DNA of 64,000 nucleotides from an uncultured Clostridia bacterium (GCA_934129895.1 CAKOWY010000002.1:124001-188000), one strand, 5' to 3'. Positions 9,301 to 19,495 are shown, counted from the first letter of the stretch. A program made the numbers and translations. Notes: generated by a model not told the origin, from the letters alone.

Positions 9301-10746
9301 TTGAAAAAGTTTTTAGAAATCATAAAAAATAAATGGCTAATTAAAGGTACAACCACATTGTTATTAGTTCTAATTGTAATAGGTGTCTATGTTGCATTAA
9401 ATTTTCTAGTTGAGAAAGTAAATGTAGACGATTTGGACTTTACTGAAAATAAATTATACACTCTATCAGATGAATCAAAGACAAAACTTAAAGAACTTGA
9501 TGATAATGTTACAATAACATTAATTAATATGCAAAATTATAGTACGATAACAGATTATATAGAAAAATATAAAAATGTAAGTGATAAAATAAAAATTGAA
9601 AAAGTTGAAGATTTATCATCTAGAATAGATTTAAAAACAAAATATAATATTTCAGATACAGACGAATTAGTAGTTGTATCATGTGGTGATAGAGAAAAGA
9701 CATTAACAACAAGTGACTTATATACTTATGACTATACATCATATAAGCAAATTGACTTGACAGAAGAAAAAGTAACAAATGCTATTGTAGAAGTATCTTT
9801 AGATAAAAAACCATTAATATATATATATTCAGGAAAAACATATTATAATACAAAAGAAGTATTATCAACAGTAATAAGTAAATTAGAAGATGAAGCAAAT
9901 GATATTCAATACTTGGATATTTTGACAAAAGGAGAAGTTCCAGAAGATTGTGATTGCTTAGTTATAACAACATTAAAAGAGGATATGACAGAATTTGAAA
10001 GAGATAAAATTATAGAATATATTCAAAGAGGTGGAAAAATTTTACTTTTAACATCTCAAAATATTATAAAAGAAGATACACCAAATTTTGATCAGGTTTT
10101 AGCTCAATATGGAGTAAAAATTAATTTAGGTGCAATTTATGAACAAGATTCATCAAGAATGTTATCAAGTTATCCAGAATTCCCTATTTCAACAGTAAAT
10201 GCAAGTTTTATGGATAATATAAATATGGATTTAAAACTTTGCGTTGTAGATGCTGGAAATATAGAATTTGAAGATGAAGAAACTCTTGAAAATTTAGGAG
10301 TAGAATATGAAGCTATTGCTGAAACAAGTAATAAAGCTTTTGTTAGAACAGACTTTACAATTTCATCATATACAAGAACATCTAGTGATAGTGAGCAAGG
10401 AACATTTGTTGTTGGAGCAGATGTTACAAAAACAATAGATGAAAACATAAAATCAGAATTAATAGTATATTCAAGTGAATTTGCTGCATCAGATATGACA
10501 GTTCCTGTTGGAGGATATTATGTTTATGCTGTAGGTTTATATAATAATCAAGATATTATATTAAATTCAGTAGCACATCTAACAGAAAGAAATGATACTA
10601 TAACAATAAGAAAAAATAATGAAGCTGAAAATTATACAGTAACAGAACAAGAAGATAATATAATAAGAATAATTATATTTACAGTTCCAGTAATAATAAT
10701 TGTTATAGGAATAGTTGTAATGATAGTTAGAAAAAGAAGAAGATAA
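9301..10746 (+). CDS. GldG-like ABC transport auxiliary protein
   Basis: 481 residues. An N-terminal helix (about 16-38) and a C-terminal helix (about 455-477, followed by R-K-R-R-R) bracket a long extracytoplasmic region that resembles the ABC_transp_aux domain. That region begins with an EKVNVDDLDFTENKLYTLSDES motif typical of GldG. The start is TTG 9301 behind GAAAGGAAAG. It closes the GldA/F/G-like operon and probably works outside the membrane with the permease. Confidence 0.82.
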   Translation: MKKFLEIIKNKWLIKGTTTLLLVLIVIGVYVALNFLVEKVNVDDLDFTENKLYTLSDESKTKLKELDDNVTITLINMQNYSTITDYIEKYKNVSDKIKIEKVEDLSSRIDLKTKYNISDTDELVVVSCGDREKTLTTSDLYTYDYTSYKQIDLTEEKVTNAIVEVSLDKKPLIYIYSGKTYYNTKEVLSTVISKLEDEANDIQYLDILTKGEVPEDCDCLVITTLKEDMTEFERDKIIEYIQRGGKILLLTSQNIIKEDTPNFDQVLAQYGVKINLGAIYEQDSSRMLSSYPEFPISTVNASFMDNINMDLKLCVVDAGNIEFEDEETLENLGVEYEAIAETSNKAFVRTDFTISSYTRTSSDSEQGTFVVGADVTKTIDENIKSELIVYSSEFAASDMTVPVGGYYVYAVGLYNNQDIILNSVAHLTERNDTITIRKNNEAENYTVTEQEDNIIRIIIFTVPVIIIVIGIVVMIVRKRRR

Positions 10747-10788
10747 AAAAAGAAGAAATAGAAAATTAGTTTTCTATTTCTTTTTTTG
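10745..10788 (+). terminator. Terminator of the GldA/F/G-like operon
   Basis: An A-rich arm pairs with TTTTCTATTTCTTTTTTT across a 4-nt loop, with one mismatch in a ~17-bp stem. Confidence 0.85.
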
Positions 10789-10836
10789 TATAAATTATAA
10801 ATTAATCCAATATATTATTATAAAGAAAGGAATAAG

Positions 10837-11847
10837 ATGAAAGAATCATTTTCAATTGTACTAGTAATAATAGGGGCTCTTATAGGTGCAGGTTTTGCAT
10901 CTGGTCAAGAAATATACTCTTTTTTTTATTTATATGGAAAATTTGGAATATATGGTATATTTTTAATGACAAGTATAACTGGATATTTAATATATAAAAT
11001 ACTAAATATTATTTATTTAAATGAAATAGATAATTATAATGAATTTTTAGATCAATTTATAAAAAATTCTAAAATAAAAAAAATAATTAATATAATAATA
11101 AATATTTTATTATTAATTTCTTTTTTTATAATGGTTGCAGGATTTGGTACATATTTTCAACAAGAAATAGGAATAAGTCATTATATTGGAAGTATAATAT
11201 TGGCAATATTATGCTTAATAACATTTTTTACTAATGTAAAAGGTGTTTTAAGAGTTAGTGATATATTAGTACCAATATTAATATTAATAATTATTTATAT
11301 TGGAATAAAAAATTTATTAAGTATAGATAATTACAATTTAATAAAAATAAATAAAAATTGGATACTAAGTTCAGCATTATATACAAGTTATAATTTAATA
11401 TTATTAATTCCAGTTTTAATTTCATTAAGAAAACAAATAAAAAATAAGAAAAATATAAAAAGTATAGCAATTGCTAGTTATTTAATTTTAACAATATTAT
11501 CATTAATGATATTTATGCTATTAAAAAAAGCTAGTTTTCAAGAAATAAAATTACAAGAAATGCCAGTTGTTTATGTAATAAGCACATATTATCCAAAATT
11601 AAAAAATATATATGCATTAGTAATATTAACAGCAATATTTACAACAGCGATATCTGTGGGAATTGGTTTTTTACAAAATATTTGTAAAACAAAAAAAAGT
11701 TATCAACAAGTAGTGATATATATGTGTATAACTAGTATCATAATTTCAAATATTGGCTTTTCAAAATTAGTAAATTTTACATATCCAATTTTTGGAGGTA
11801 TTGGTTTAATACAAGTACTTAATATTATATCCAAAAAAATTTCTTAA
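10837..11847 (+). CDS. YkvI-family membrane protein
   Basis: A 336-residue polytopic protein with about ten hydrophobic segments. The N-terminal IGALIGAGFASGQEI motif is diagnostic for the YkvI family, which is distantly related to amino-acid/cation symporters of the APC superfamily. The substrate is unknown. The start is preceded by AAAGAAAGGAA. It stands alone between two transcription units. Confidence 0.85.
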   Translation: MKESFSIVLVIIGALIGAGFASGQEIYSFFYLYGKFGIYGIFLMTSITGYLIYKILNIIYLNEIDNYNEFLDQFIKNSKIKKIINIIINILLLISFFIMVAGFGTYFQQEIGISHYIGSIILAILCLITFFTNVKGVLRVSDILVPILILIIIYIGIKNLLSIDNYNLIKINKNWILSSALYTSYNLILLIPVLISLRKQIKNKKNIKSIAIASYLILTILSLMIFMLLKKASFQEIKLQEMPVVYVISTYYPKLKNIYALVILTAIFTTAISVGIGFLQNICKTKKSYQQVVIYMCITSIIISNIGFSKLVNFTYPIFGGIGLIQVLNIISKKIS

Positions 11848-11918
11848 TAATATTGCTAAAATAAGGTAAAATGTGATAAACTTAATAATATTAAGAGTAG
11901 AAAGGAATACAAAGGAAA

Positions 11919-13103
11919 ATGATGGATTTTTGGGCTGGAGAGCTTCAGAATCGTAGAAAAAGTAGAATAACCAAATTAATAATATTAAGTTTAATACTTT
12001 TATTGATTATAGCAATAATTGTAATGTTTATTATTTATTATAACAATGTTGAATTCAGAACATGGTGTGATGAGAATGTTATAAAAAAGGAAATTTTACA
12101 AGATGATGTAAAAACTATTGAAATAAATAAAAATGATAATGTGCAAGTATATGCTTATGATAAATATATATGTATATTGCAAAAGAAAAAAATTGACTTT
12201 TATAATAGAGTGGGATCAAAAGTAGGGTCAATAGATATAGATATAGTAAATGCAGAATTTGTTTCAGCAGGAAGATATTTAGCCATAAGTGAAAAAGATG
12301 GACAAAAATTCTATTTGATTTCAGGAAAAGAAAAAATATTTGAAAAGGAGATTGAAGGAACTATATCTGAAATTAATGTAAGTAGAAATGGATATATTTC
12401 AATTATAATTTCAAATACAAGTTATAAATCAGTAATAGATGTATTTAATAGAAATGGAGAAGAAATATTTAGGACTAATTTAGTAACTTCTAGAGTAGTA
12501 AAAACAAGTATATCTCAAGATAGCAAATATTTAGCAATAGCCGAAGTAGATATATCAGGAATAATAATCAAATCTAGTATTCAGATTGTTTCAATGGAAT
12601 TAGCTCAAACAAATCCATCTGAAGCTATAATTTATAAATACGAAGCACCAACAGATAAATTGATAATGAATATTAATTATCAAGAAAATCAAAGATTGTT
12701 ATGTATGTATAATGATTCGATAGACATGCTGTATAATCAAGAAAACACAGAATTATTAAAATTTGATAATACTCAATTAGTATATGTTACAGTCGGATTA
12801 AATAATAGAATTGTTATGGTTGAAGAAAATTCAACAGGAAAATACGTATCAGAGACTTATGTAAATATTATTAATCCTATAAATAATAAAAAAAGACAAT
12901 ATATAACAGAAAATACAGCAAAGGCAATTACAACATATTCTAATAAAATAGCAATTAATTTTGGAACAGAACTACATATTATAGGAAACAATGGAATATT
13001 AATAAAAAAATATAAGTCAAATACAGAAATTAACAATGTAGTAATGACAGATAATTTAGTAGCAATTATATATAATGATAAAATTGCTATAGTAAACTTT
13101 TAA
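11919..13103 (+). CDS. DUF5711-like membrane-anchored beta-propeller-like protein
   Basis: 394 residues. A basic cytoplasmic head (RRKSRITK) and one membrane helix (about 20-42) precede a long extracellular domain. Its repeated beta-strand blocks (VSAGRYLAISEKDGQ, VSRNGYISIIIS, ISQDSKYLAIAEVD) look like WD40/propeller blades. This matches what I know of DUF5711 proteins of Clostridia, which often precede cvpA. Two successive ATG codons are possible starts. It is followed after 15 nt by cvpA, so the two are probably one operon. The role is unknown. Confidence 0.7.
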   Translation: MMDFWAGELQNRRKSRITKLIILSLILLLIIAIIVMFIIYYNNVEFRTWCDENVIKKEILQDDVKTIEINKNDNVQVYAYDKYICILQKKKIDFYNRVGSKVGSIDIDIVNAEFVSAGRYLAISEKDGQKFYLISGKEKIFEKEIEGTISEINVSRNGYISIIISNTSYKSVIDVFNRNGEEIFRTNLVTSRVVKTSISQDSKYLAIAEVDISGIIIKSSIQIVSMELAQTNPSEAIIYKYEAPTDKLIMNINYQENQRLLCMYNDSIDMLYNQENTELLKFDNTQLVYVTVGLNNRIVMVEENSTGKYVSETYVNIINPINNKKRQYITENTAKAITTYSNKIAINFGTELHIIGNNGILIKKYKSNTEINNVVMTDNLVAIIYNDKIAIVNF

Positions 13104-13118
13104 AAGGAGGAACAAATT

Positions 13119-13778
13119 ATGATAGGAATAATTTTAGATATAATTTTAATTGCAATAATTGCATTAAATATATTTATAGGATATAAAAAAGGATTAGTAA
13201 AATTAGCAGTGGGATTAATAGCAGTATTAGCATCAATAATAATTGCAATGTTGTTATATAAATCAGTTTCAAATGTTATAATAAAAAATACAGAAATTGA
13301 TGAAAATATAAAAAGTACAATTATAAGCAATTTTACAAAAGACACAGAAAGTGAAGTTGAAGACACATCAACAGAAAAAACAGATGATGGATTCATGAAA
13401 TATATTGAAAAATATGTTGATGATACTGTTAATAAAACAAAAAATGAAATTGTTATAGAAGCTTCTGAAGTTATATCTGTAAAAGTAATAAATGTATGTG
13501 TATTTATAGGTATATTTATTATAGCAAGACTATTAATGATATTACTAACATTTATAGCAGATATAATAATGAGTTTACCAATATTAAAACAATTTAATGA
13601 AATTGGTGGTATATTATATGGAGCAGTTAAAGCATTATTGATAATATATATAATTTTAGCTATAATGTTCTTTATAGTATATATAACAGGAAATAGTGCA
13701 ATATCTGATGCAATAACAAGTTCATATATAACGAAATTATTTTACAATAATAATTTATTACTAAATATAATATTTTAA
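13119..13778 (+). CDS. cvpA: CvpA family membrane protein
   Basis: 219 residues with four hydrophobic helices. The N-terminal LNIFIGYKKGLVKLAVGLIAV pattern is characteristic of CvpA. An acidic soluble loop (about residues 75-110) separates helix 2 from helix 3. The family is linked to colicin V production and envelope stress; its role in Gram-positives is poorly known. The ribosome binding site is AAAGGAGG. Confidence 0.82.
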   Translation: MIGIILDIILIAIIALNIFIGYKKGLVKLAVGLIAVLASIIIAMLLYKSVSNVIIKNTEIDENIKSTIISNFTKDTESEVEDTSTEKTDDGFMKYIEKYVDDTVNKTKNEIVIEASEVISVKVINVCVFIGIFIIARLLMILLTFIADIIMSLPILKQFNEIGGILYGAVKALLIIYIILAIMFFIVYITGNSAISDAITSSYITKLFYNNNLLLNIIF

Positions 13779-13813
13779 TTATTAAATATTTCTTAAATCT
13801 TTGAGTTAATATC

Positions 13814-13842
13814 TTGAAAAATGAGAAAAAATTTGATATAGT
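13814..13842 (+). promoter_or_regulatory. Promoter of the LCP gene
   Basis: TTGAAA (13814-13819), a 17-bp spacer and TATAGT (13837-13842) lie 44 bp before the TTG start. Confidence 0.7.
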
Positions 13843-13886
13843 AAATGAATGAAAATTAATTACTATTTTAATAGGAGAGGATTAAC

Positions 13887-15221
13887 TTGACAAAGAAAAA
13901 GAAGAAAAAGTCAGGAATCCTAAAAAAGGTATTATTATTTATATTAATACTGCTTTTAGGATTTGCTGGTTTTATAGGATACAGAACTTATGCTAATGGT
14001 GGAGGAATGAAAGGATTACTATCAACATTAGTAGGAAATGATGAAAAAACTTTAGAACAATTAGAGCCAATACAAATATTATTATTAGGTGTAAGTACAG
14101 ATATAGATGTAAAGATGACAGATACAATTATAGTTGCAACATATAATCCCAAAACTCAAACAGCATCATTATTATCAATACCAAGAGATACTTATGTTGG
14201 AAAAGATTATTCAAAAGGATCAGCAAGCGAAAAAATAAATGCATTATATCATCAAAAAGGAATAGAAACTTTAAAGGATAAGGTAAATGAAATAACAGGT
14301 TTAGACATAAAATACTATATGGTTATTGACAATGAAGCACTTATAAAATTAGTTGATGTATTAGGTGGAGTTGATTTTGAAGTTCCAATTAGAATGCTTT
14401 ATCATGATCTAACACAAGATTTAACAATAGATTTACAACAAGGAATGCAAAAATTAGACGGAGCAAAAGCAGAACAACTACTACGTTTTAGAAAAAATGA
14501 TGATGGAACAGGATATCCTGCATCTTATGGTTCTGATGATATAGGAAGAATGAAAACTCAAAGAAACTTTATGATAGCAACAGCAAAACAAACTTTGCAA
14601 GCAAAAAATATATTCAAGATAAGAGAAATTATAGATGTTTTATATGAATATGTTGAAACTAATCTATCAATATCATCAATAAAGGCATATATACCTTATG
14701 CAGTAGAATTCAATTTGGAAAACTTACAAAGTGTAGTATTACCAGGAGTTTCTGTTGGACCAACTCAACAAGGAAGTTTATATGCACCATATTGGTTTAT
14801 AACAATAAATAAAAAAGAAGCTAAAGAGTTAATTAATGAATTGTATAACGATATGTCAGATGAGGAAGACAAATCAAATGACAATCAATCAAAAGATAAT
14901 ACAAGTGCTAACAACAATAGTACAAAAATTAATGTAACTAAAGAAGAAGCTTCTAAAGTCAAAATAGAAATTTTAAATGGTTCTGGTTCAAAAGATAAAT
15001 TAACAGAACTTCAAAAAAAGTTACAAAGTAAAGGATATGAAGTTACATCTAATACAACTACAAATACAGATAAAACAACAATAGTTAATAAAACAAATGT
15101 TGATTCTAAATATGTTGATCACATTAAAGAAATATTAGGTGGAATTGGAAGTGTAGCTTCAAATTCAGTAAGTTCAAATAATGTAGATATTACAATCATA
15201 ATTGGAAAAGATTATAAATAA
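13887..15221 (+). CDS. LytR-CpsA-Psr (LCP) family cell-wall glycopolymer ligase
   Basis: 444 residues. A Lys-rich cytoplasmic start and one membrane helix (about 13-33) lead into the LCP domain, with the motifs TDTIIVATYNPKT, SIPRDTYV, the DxxGGVDFEV region and the RFRKNDDG...GDDIGRMKTQRNF block. After a Ser/Asn/Asp-rich linker (about 325-350) comes a C-terminal LytR_C-like domain (VKIEILNGSGSKDKL...). LCP enzymes attach teichoic acids or capsular polymers to peptidoglycan outside the membrane. The start is TTG 13887 behind AGGAGAGG. Confidence 0.92.
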   Translation: MTKKKKKKSGILKKVLLFILILLLGFAGFIGYRTYANGGGMKGLLSTLVGNDEKTLEQLEPIQILLLGVSTDIDVKMTDTIIVATYNPKTQTASLLSIPRDTYVGKDYSKGSASEKINALYHQKGIETLKDKVNEITGLDIKYYMVIDNEALIKLVDVLGGVDFEVPIRMLYHDLTQDLTIDLQQGMQKLDGAKAEQLLRFRKNDDGTGYPASYGSDDIGRMKTQRNFMIATAKQTLQAKNIFKIREIIDVLYEYVETNLSISSIKAYIPYAVEFNLENLQSVVLPGVSVGPTQQGSLYAPYWFITINKKEAKELINELYNDMSDEEDKSNDNQSKDNTSANNNSTKINVTKEEASKVKIEILNGSGSKDKLTELQKKLQSKGYEVTSNTTTNTDKTTIVNKTNVDSKYVDHIKEILGGIGSVASNSVSSNNVDITIIIGKDYK

Positions 15222-15227
15222 TAAAAA

Positions 15228-15250
15228 GTGGGGGATTTTAATCCTCCACT
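15228..15250. terminator. Bidirectional terminator between LCP and DacF-like genes
   Basis: GTGGGGGATT pairs with AATCCTCCAC (one G-T wobble) with A-rich and T-rich flanks, between convergent genes. It overlaps the stop codon of the leftward gene. Confidence 0.8.
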
Positions 15251-16604
15251 AAATTTTAAATTTATAAATATTATTATCTTTATAAGAATTTTTTCTTTTT
15301 TTATTTTTATATTTATTTCTAGAAGAAATTACCAAACTCAAAATAATTAAAACTAAAATAGCTAAGAATATTTGAAAAACGATTTTTAATAAATCAGATT
15401 TTATAACATCAGAACTAGCAATTAAGTCAGTTGAATAATCTATTCCATCAATAGAGTATATTAATTTTCCTAAAACATCTCCTTGATTTATTGGAGCTGA
15501 GATTTCTTCATTTAATTCAATTGTATATTTTAAATTATTAATATCAAAATTTGAAGGTAGTAAAGCAGAAAGAGAATCTTTCGTTACTAAATTTAAATTT
15601 TTGGTATCTTTAGTTGCATTTTTTACTACTAATTCTTTAATAGTTGTATTAGCAACTTGAAAATCTTTTAATTGATAATTATTAAAACCATAATTAAAAA
15701 GATTGATAGTATCTTCATATTTCACATATTTTCCTAAAAGACCATTAGCAGTTTTGTCTGCTCCTAAAATAACAGTAATTAATTCAATTCCATCTTTTTG
15801 TGCACCAGAAATTAAACAATTTTTAGCTTGACTTGTATAACCTGTTTTTATTCCAATTGCATATTCGTAGTAATATTTATTAGAAGGGTCAATTAAATCA
15901 TTTGTGTTTTTAAAATTACGCTCTTGAGGGTATAAATCAGTTGCTGGATATTTGTAGTTGACTTGAGAAACAATACTCCTAAAAGTTTCATTCTGCATAC
16001 AGTATTTAGCAATTAATGCCATATCATAAGCTGTAGAATAATGATCTGGATCATGAATACCACTTGGATTTGTAAAGTGTGTATTTTTACATCCTAGTTC
16101 AGAAGCTTTTTGATTCATAAGTTTTGAAAATTCATCAACATTACCAGAAATTTTTTCTGCAAAAATATATCCAACTTCATTTGCTGAATGTATTAAAAAC
16201 ATTTGAAGCAAATTCTTTACATCAAATTTTTCACCAGCTTTAATTCCTGCATTTGAATATCCTACAGGGATTGCCATAACAGCAGAATTTGAAGCAGTTA
16301 TAATATCATTTAAGTTTAGTTTTTCAATAGCAATTATAGCTGTTAAAATTTTTGTTGTACTAGCTGGATAAGCTTGTTTATCCATATTTTTTTGAGCTAA
16401 CACATTTCCTGTTTTGGCATCTATTAGTACTGCTTCTTCTGAATTAATATCAAATTCTGGCTTTTCAACAGTATTTATTGTATTGTTGTCTACAACTTGT
16501 GTTGAAAGCGAGTCTATATGAGATGCAGTTTCTGCAAAAGATAAATTATATATATTAATAATAGTTATGAATAAAATCATAATAGCAAATATTCGTTTTT
16601 TCAT
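15249..16604 (-). CDS. D-alanyl-D-alanine carboxypeptidase (DacF/PBP5-like, S11 family)
   Basis: 451 residues. A signal peptide of ~24 residues precedes the S11 peptidase domain with S82-T-T-K85, S140-A-N142 and K253-T-G255, all intact. A PBP5_C-like beta domain follows (about 305-395). The C-terminus is a clear membrane helix (about 405-428) followed by a strongly basic tail. It trims the terminal D-Ala from peptidoglycan stem peptides. PBP5-type enzymes usually end in an amphipathic anchor, so a full membrane helix with a Lys/Arg tail is a variation seen in some Clostridia. Confidence 0.92.
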   Translation of the reverse strand: MKKRIFAIMILFITIINIYNLSFAETASHIDSLSTQVVDNNTINTVEKPEFDINSEEAVLIDAKTGNVLAQKNMDKQAYPASTTKILTAIIAIEKLNLNDIITASNSAVMAIPVGYSNAGIKAGEKFDVKNLLQMFLIHSANEVGYIFAEKISGNVDEFSKLMNQKASELGCKNTHFTNPSGIHDPDHYSTAYDMALIAKYCMQNETFRSIVSQVNYKYPATDLYPQERNFKNTNDLIDPSNKYYYEYAIGIKTGYTSQAKNCLISGAQKDGIELITVILGADKTANGLLGKYVKYEDTINLFNYGFNNYQLKDFQVANTTIKELVVKNATKDTKNLNLVTKDSLSALLPSNFDINNLKYTIELNEEISAPINQGDVLGKLIYSIDGIDYSTDLIASSDVIKSDLLKIVFQIFLAILVLIILSLVISSRNKYKNKKRKNSYKDNNIYKFKI

Positions 16605-16718
16605 TATATACTCCTTTGATTAAATTAGGCGTGTATATATGATATCGTATTTACAAATTATTTTCAAGAAATATAAGAAAATATATTTAGAAAATTATAA
16701 ATGAGAAAAGGAGGTTTT

Positions 16719-17489
16719 ATGAATATAATAAAAAAGATTAAATTATTTGGAAAGAAAAACTTAATAATAATTGGTATAATACTTATTTTGACTATTTCTT
16801 ACATAATCATTGAAAATACAGTAGATAAAAATTTTGATAATATAATTACAAAAGAAAATGAAGAATCAGATGAAATAGAAATTGATGAAAAGAGTAATGA
16901 TAATACTGAAGTGAAAGATGATAATAATAAAATCACAAGTGAAATTGATGTAGATATCGAAGAAGATAATGAGAAAGTAGTAGAAGATAAAGAAGAAAAA
17001 ATATATGTATATATTACAGGTGAGGTAAATAATCCAGGGGTAAAAGAATTAAAAAATGGTAGCAGAATTGTTGATGCGATAGAAGCGGCTGGAGGAATAA
17101 CTTCAAAAGCTAATATAAAAAAGATAAATTTAGCGTATACACTAAAAGATGGAATGAAAATAAATATTCCAAGTGATGAAGATATAGATAATTCCAATTT
17201 TGAATATATTACTATGAATTCAGGAGATGAAAAAAATGATGCTAATTTAACAAAGTCAAATGAAAATAATTCAGATGGAGATACAGCATTTAAAATATCT
17301 ATTGTAAATATAAATACAGCAACGCAAACTGAACTTGAGACTTTACCAGGAATAGGACCATCTTTAGCATTAAAGATTATTGATTATAGAAAAGAAAATG
17401 GAAAATTTACTAGTATTGAAGATTTGAAAAATGTTAGTGGAATAGGTGAAAGCAAGTTTGAAAATATAAGAAAATATATTATTGTTTAA
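16719..17489 (+). CDS. comEA: ComEA-like DNA-binding protein
   Basis: 256 residues. One membrane helix (about 13-32), then a very acidic low-complexity linker, an SLBB domain (YVYITGEVNNPGVKEL...GGITSKAN) and a C-terminal helix-hairpin-helix pair (INTATQTELETLPGIGPSLA and LKNVSGIGESKFENI). ComEA binds incoming DNA at the outer face of the membrane during transformation. I chose ATG 16719 behind AAAGGAGG over ATG 16701, which lies before the ribosome binding site. ComEC does not follow. Confidence 0.9.
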   Translation: MNIIKKIKLFGKKNLIIIGIILILTISYIIIENTVDKNFDNIITKENEESDEIEIDEKSNDNTEVKDDNNKITSEIDVDIEEDNEKVVEDKEEKIYVYITGEVNNPGVKELKNGSRIVDAIEAAGGITSKANIKKINLAYTLKDGMKINIPSDEDIDNSNFEYITMNSGDEKNDANLTKSNENNSDGDTAFKISIVNINTATQTELETLPGIGPSLALKIIDYRKENGKFTSIEDLKNVSGIGESKFENIRKYIIV

Positions 17490-17590
17490 AAATATTTATT
17501 TTTTTATTTTATTTAATGTTAGTTTAATCTTTGATGATTAAAATACTTTTAGAAAATTGAAAAACAAAAAAGTAATAGGAGGTTTTTAAT

Positions 17591-19447
17591 ATGAATAGAA
17601 AAATTAAAAACATAATTATGATAATAATTGTAATTATGGTATGTATTGCAAGTGGATTTACAATAAAGCTTGCTAAAGAAAGTGGAGAAGTAAAACAAGG
17701 AAATCCACCTCAAATGTCAAATACAAATGGAGAAAATAATGGACAAATGGGAACTCCACCAAATGTAAACAATAATTCTGATGGAAATAATCAAGGAACA
17801 CCACCAAGTAAACCAGATGATTCAAGTGAAAATGCTTCAAGCAATACACAACAAAGTCAAATGAAGGAAAAAACAGATGGTCAAAATAGTTCAAATGGAC
17901 AAGAAAATGGAAATATGCCAAGTGCACCTAATATGCAGAATGGAGAAAATATGCCAAGTATGAGTGGGCAAAGTAATCAAATAGAAACAGCATATTATAT
18001 AATATTTGGAATAGAAGCATTTGTAGTTAGTATTATAGTAATATATTTAATTATGTCAGGATTTAATAGTAAAACATTAGCAGAGACAGTAAATGGAGCA
18101 AAAAATATTATAATTTATATTATTTTAGTTGCTGTTATAACAACTGGTTTAACATTAGCACAAATTTGTATTACAAAAAATATTTCTAATTCAAACACTC
18201 AAAATCAAGTTCAAAATAATATGCAAATGCCAGGAGGACAAGGAGAAAGTGCAAATATAACATATACTGCAAATAAAGAAATTTCAGAAGATTCAACAAT
18301 AGAAGATGGTGAATATTCATCAACAACATCAAATGAAAATGCAATTATTGCAACAGGAGATGTAGATGTTAATCTTTCAAATATAACAGTAGATAAAACA
18401 GGAGATTCTGACGGAGGAGATAGTAGCAATTTTTATGGAAATAATTCAGCAATATTAGCAAAAGATGGAGCAAACTTAACAATAACAAATGCAACAATAA
18501 CAACAGAAGCAGACGGGGCAAATGGGGTATTTAGTTATGGTGGTTCTGCAACAACAAATAATTCATCAAGTGATGGAACAACAGTAACAATAAGTAATTC
18601 AAAAATAACAACAACAGGAGACAATGCAGGTGGGATAATGACAACAGGTGGAGGAACAACAAATGCATCAAATTTAACAATAAACACAAGTGGAACATCA
18701 AGTGCAGCAATAAGAAGTGATAGAGGTGGAGGAACAGTAAATGTAAATGGAGGAACATATACAACAACAGGAACAGGTTCACCATCAATATATTCAACAG
18801 CAGATATCACAGTAAATGATGCAACATTAGTTGCAAAAGCATCAGAAGGAATAGTAATAGAAGGTGCAAATACAGTAACAATAGATAATTGTGATTTAAC
18901 AGATAGTAATACAAAATTAAATGGACAATCAACAACATATAAAAATATATTTTTATATCAATCTATGAGTGGTGATGCTTCAAATGGTAATGCAACATTT
19001 ACAGCAAAGAATAGTAAAATTACAACAAATAAAGGAGATTCATTTTATATTACAAATACAACAGCAACAATAAATTTAACAAATAACACAATTATAAATA
19101 ATGATAGTACAGGAAATTTCTTAAGAGCACAAAAAGATTCATGGGGAAACTCAGGATCTAATGGAGGAAATGTAACATTAGTAATGACAAAGCAAAATGC
19201 CATAGGAAATATTGCAATTGATTCAATATCAACATTAGATATGACAATGAATGATAATTCCTATTATGAAGGAACAATAAATGGAAGTAATGAAGCAAAA
19301 AGTATAACATTAAAATTAGATTCAACATCAAAAATAAAATTAACAGGAGATTCTTATATTACAACATTAGATGATGCAGATACATCTTATGAAAATATTG
19401 ATTTTAATGGATATACATTATATGTAAATGGAGTTGCTATAAACTAA
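17591..19447 (+). CDS. Large surface protein with Thr/Asn-rich beta-helix domain
   Basis: 618 residues, not assignable to a named family. Visible in order: an N-terminal membrane helix (about 7-26); a Gly/Asn/Pro/Met/Gln-rich low-complexity segment (about 33-128); two further membrane helices (about 134-156 and 172-193); another Gln/Asn-rich stretch; then ~400 residues of short repeated strands such as NLTITNATITTEADGANGVFS and ATITVNDATLVAKASEG-like units. The repeats are rich in Thr, Asn, Ser and Gly and resemble a right-handed parallel beta-helix, as in pectate lyase-like or adhesin domains. Surface display is inferred from the helices. No sortase motif is seen at the C-terminus. Confidence 0.75.
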   Translation: MNRKIKNIIMIIIVIMVCIASGFTIKLAKESGEVKQGNPPQMSNTNGENNGQMGTPPNVNNNSDGNNQGTPPSKPDDSSENASSNTQQSQMKEKTDGQNSSNGQENGNMPSAPNMQNGENMPSMSGQSNQIETAYYIIFGIEAFVVSIIVIYLIMSGFNSKTLAETVNGAKNIIIYIILVAVITTGLTLAQICITKNISNSNTQNQVQNNMQMPGGQGESANITYTANKEISEDSTIEDGEYSSTTSNENAIIATGDVDVNLSNITVDKTGDSDGGDSSNFYGNNSAILAKDGANLTITNATITTEADGANGVFSYGGSATTNNSSSDGTTVTISNSKITTTGDNAGGIMTTGGGTTNASNLTINTSGTSSAAIRSDRGGGTVNVNGGTYTTTGTGSPSIYSTADITVNDATLVAKASEGIVIEGANTVTIDNCDLTDSNTKLNGQSTTYKNIFLYQSMSGDASNGNATFTAKNSKITTNKGDSFYITNTTATINLTNNTIINNDSTGNFLRAQKDSWGNSGSNGGNVTLVMTKQNAIGNIAIDSISTLDMTMNDNSYYEGTINGSNEAKSITLKLDSTSKIKLTGDSYITTLDDADTSYENIDFNGYTLYVNGVAIN

Positions 19448-19462
19448 TAAGTATGCTATAAT
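19434..19462 (+). promoter_or_regulatory. Promoter of the phosphatase-maf unit
   Basis: TTGCTA (19434-19439), a 17-bp spacer and a perfect TATAAT (19457-19462). The -35 box lies inside the end of the preceding gene. Confidence 0.6.
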
Positions 19463-19495
19463 AAAGCCGAAAAAAGAAAAGGAATATAGTAAGTA

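Noticed and set aside
18531..18810. Leftward open frames inside the beta-helix gene and other long antisense frames
   Set aside because: They are low-complexity Leu/His/Phe or Val/Pro/Ser products caused by repetitive codons on the opposite strand, and lack ribosome binding sites.
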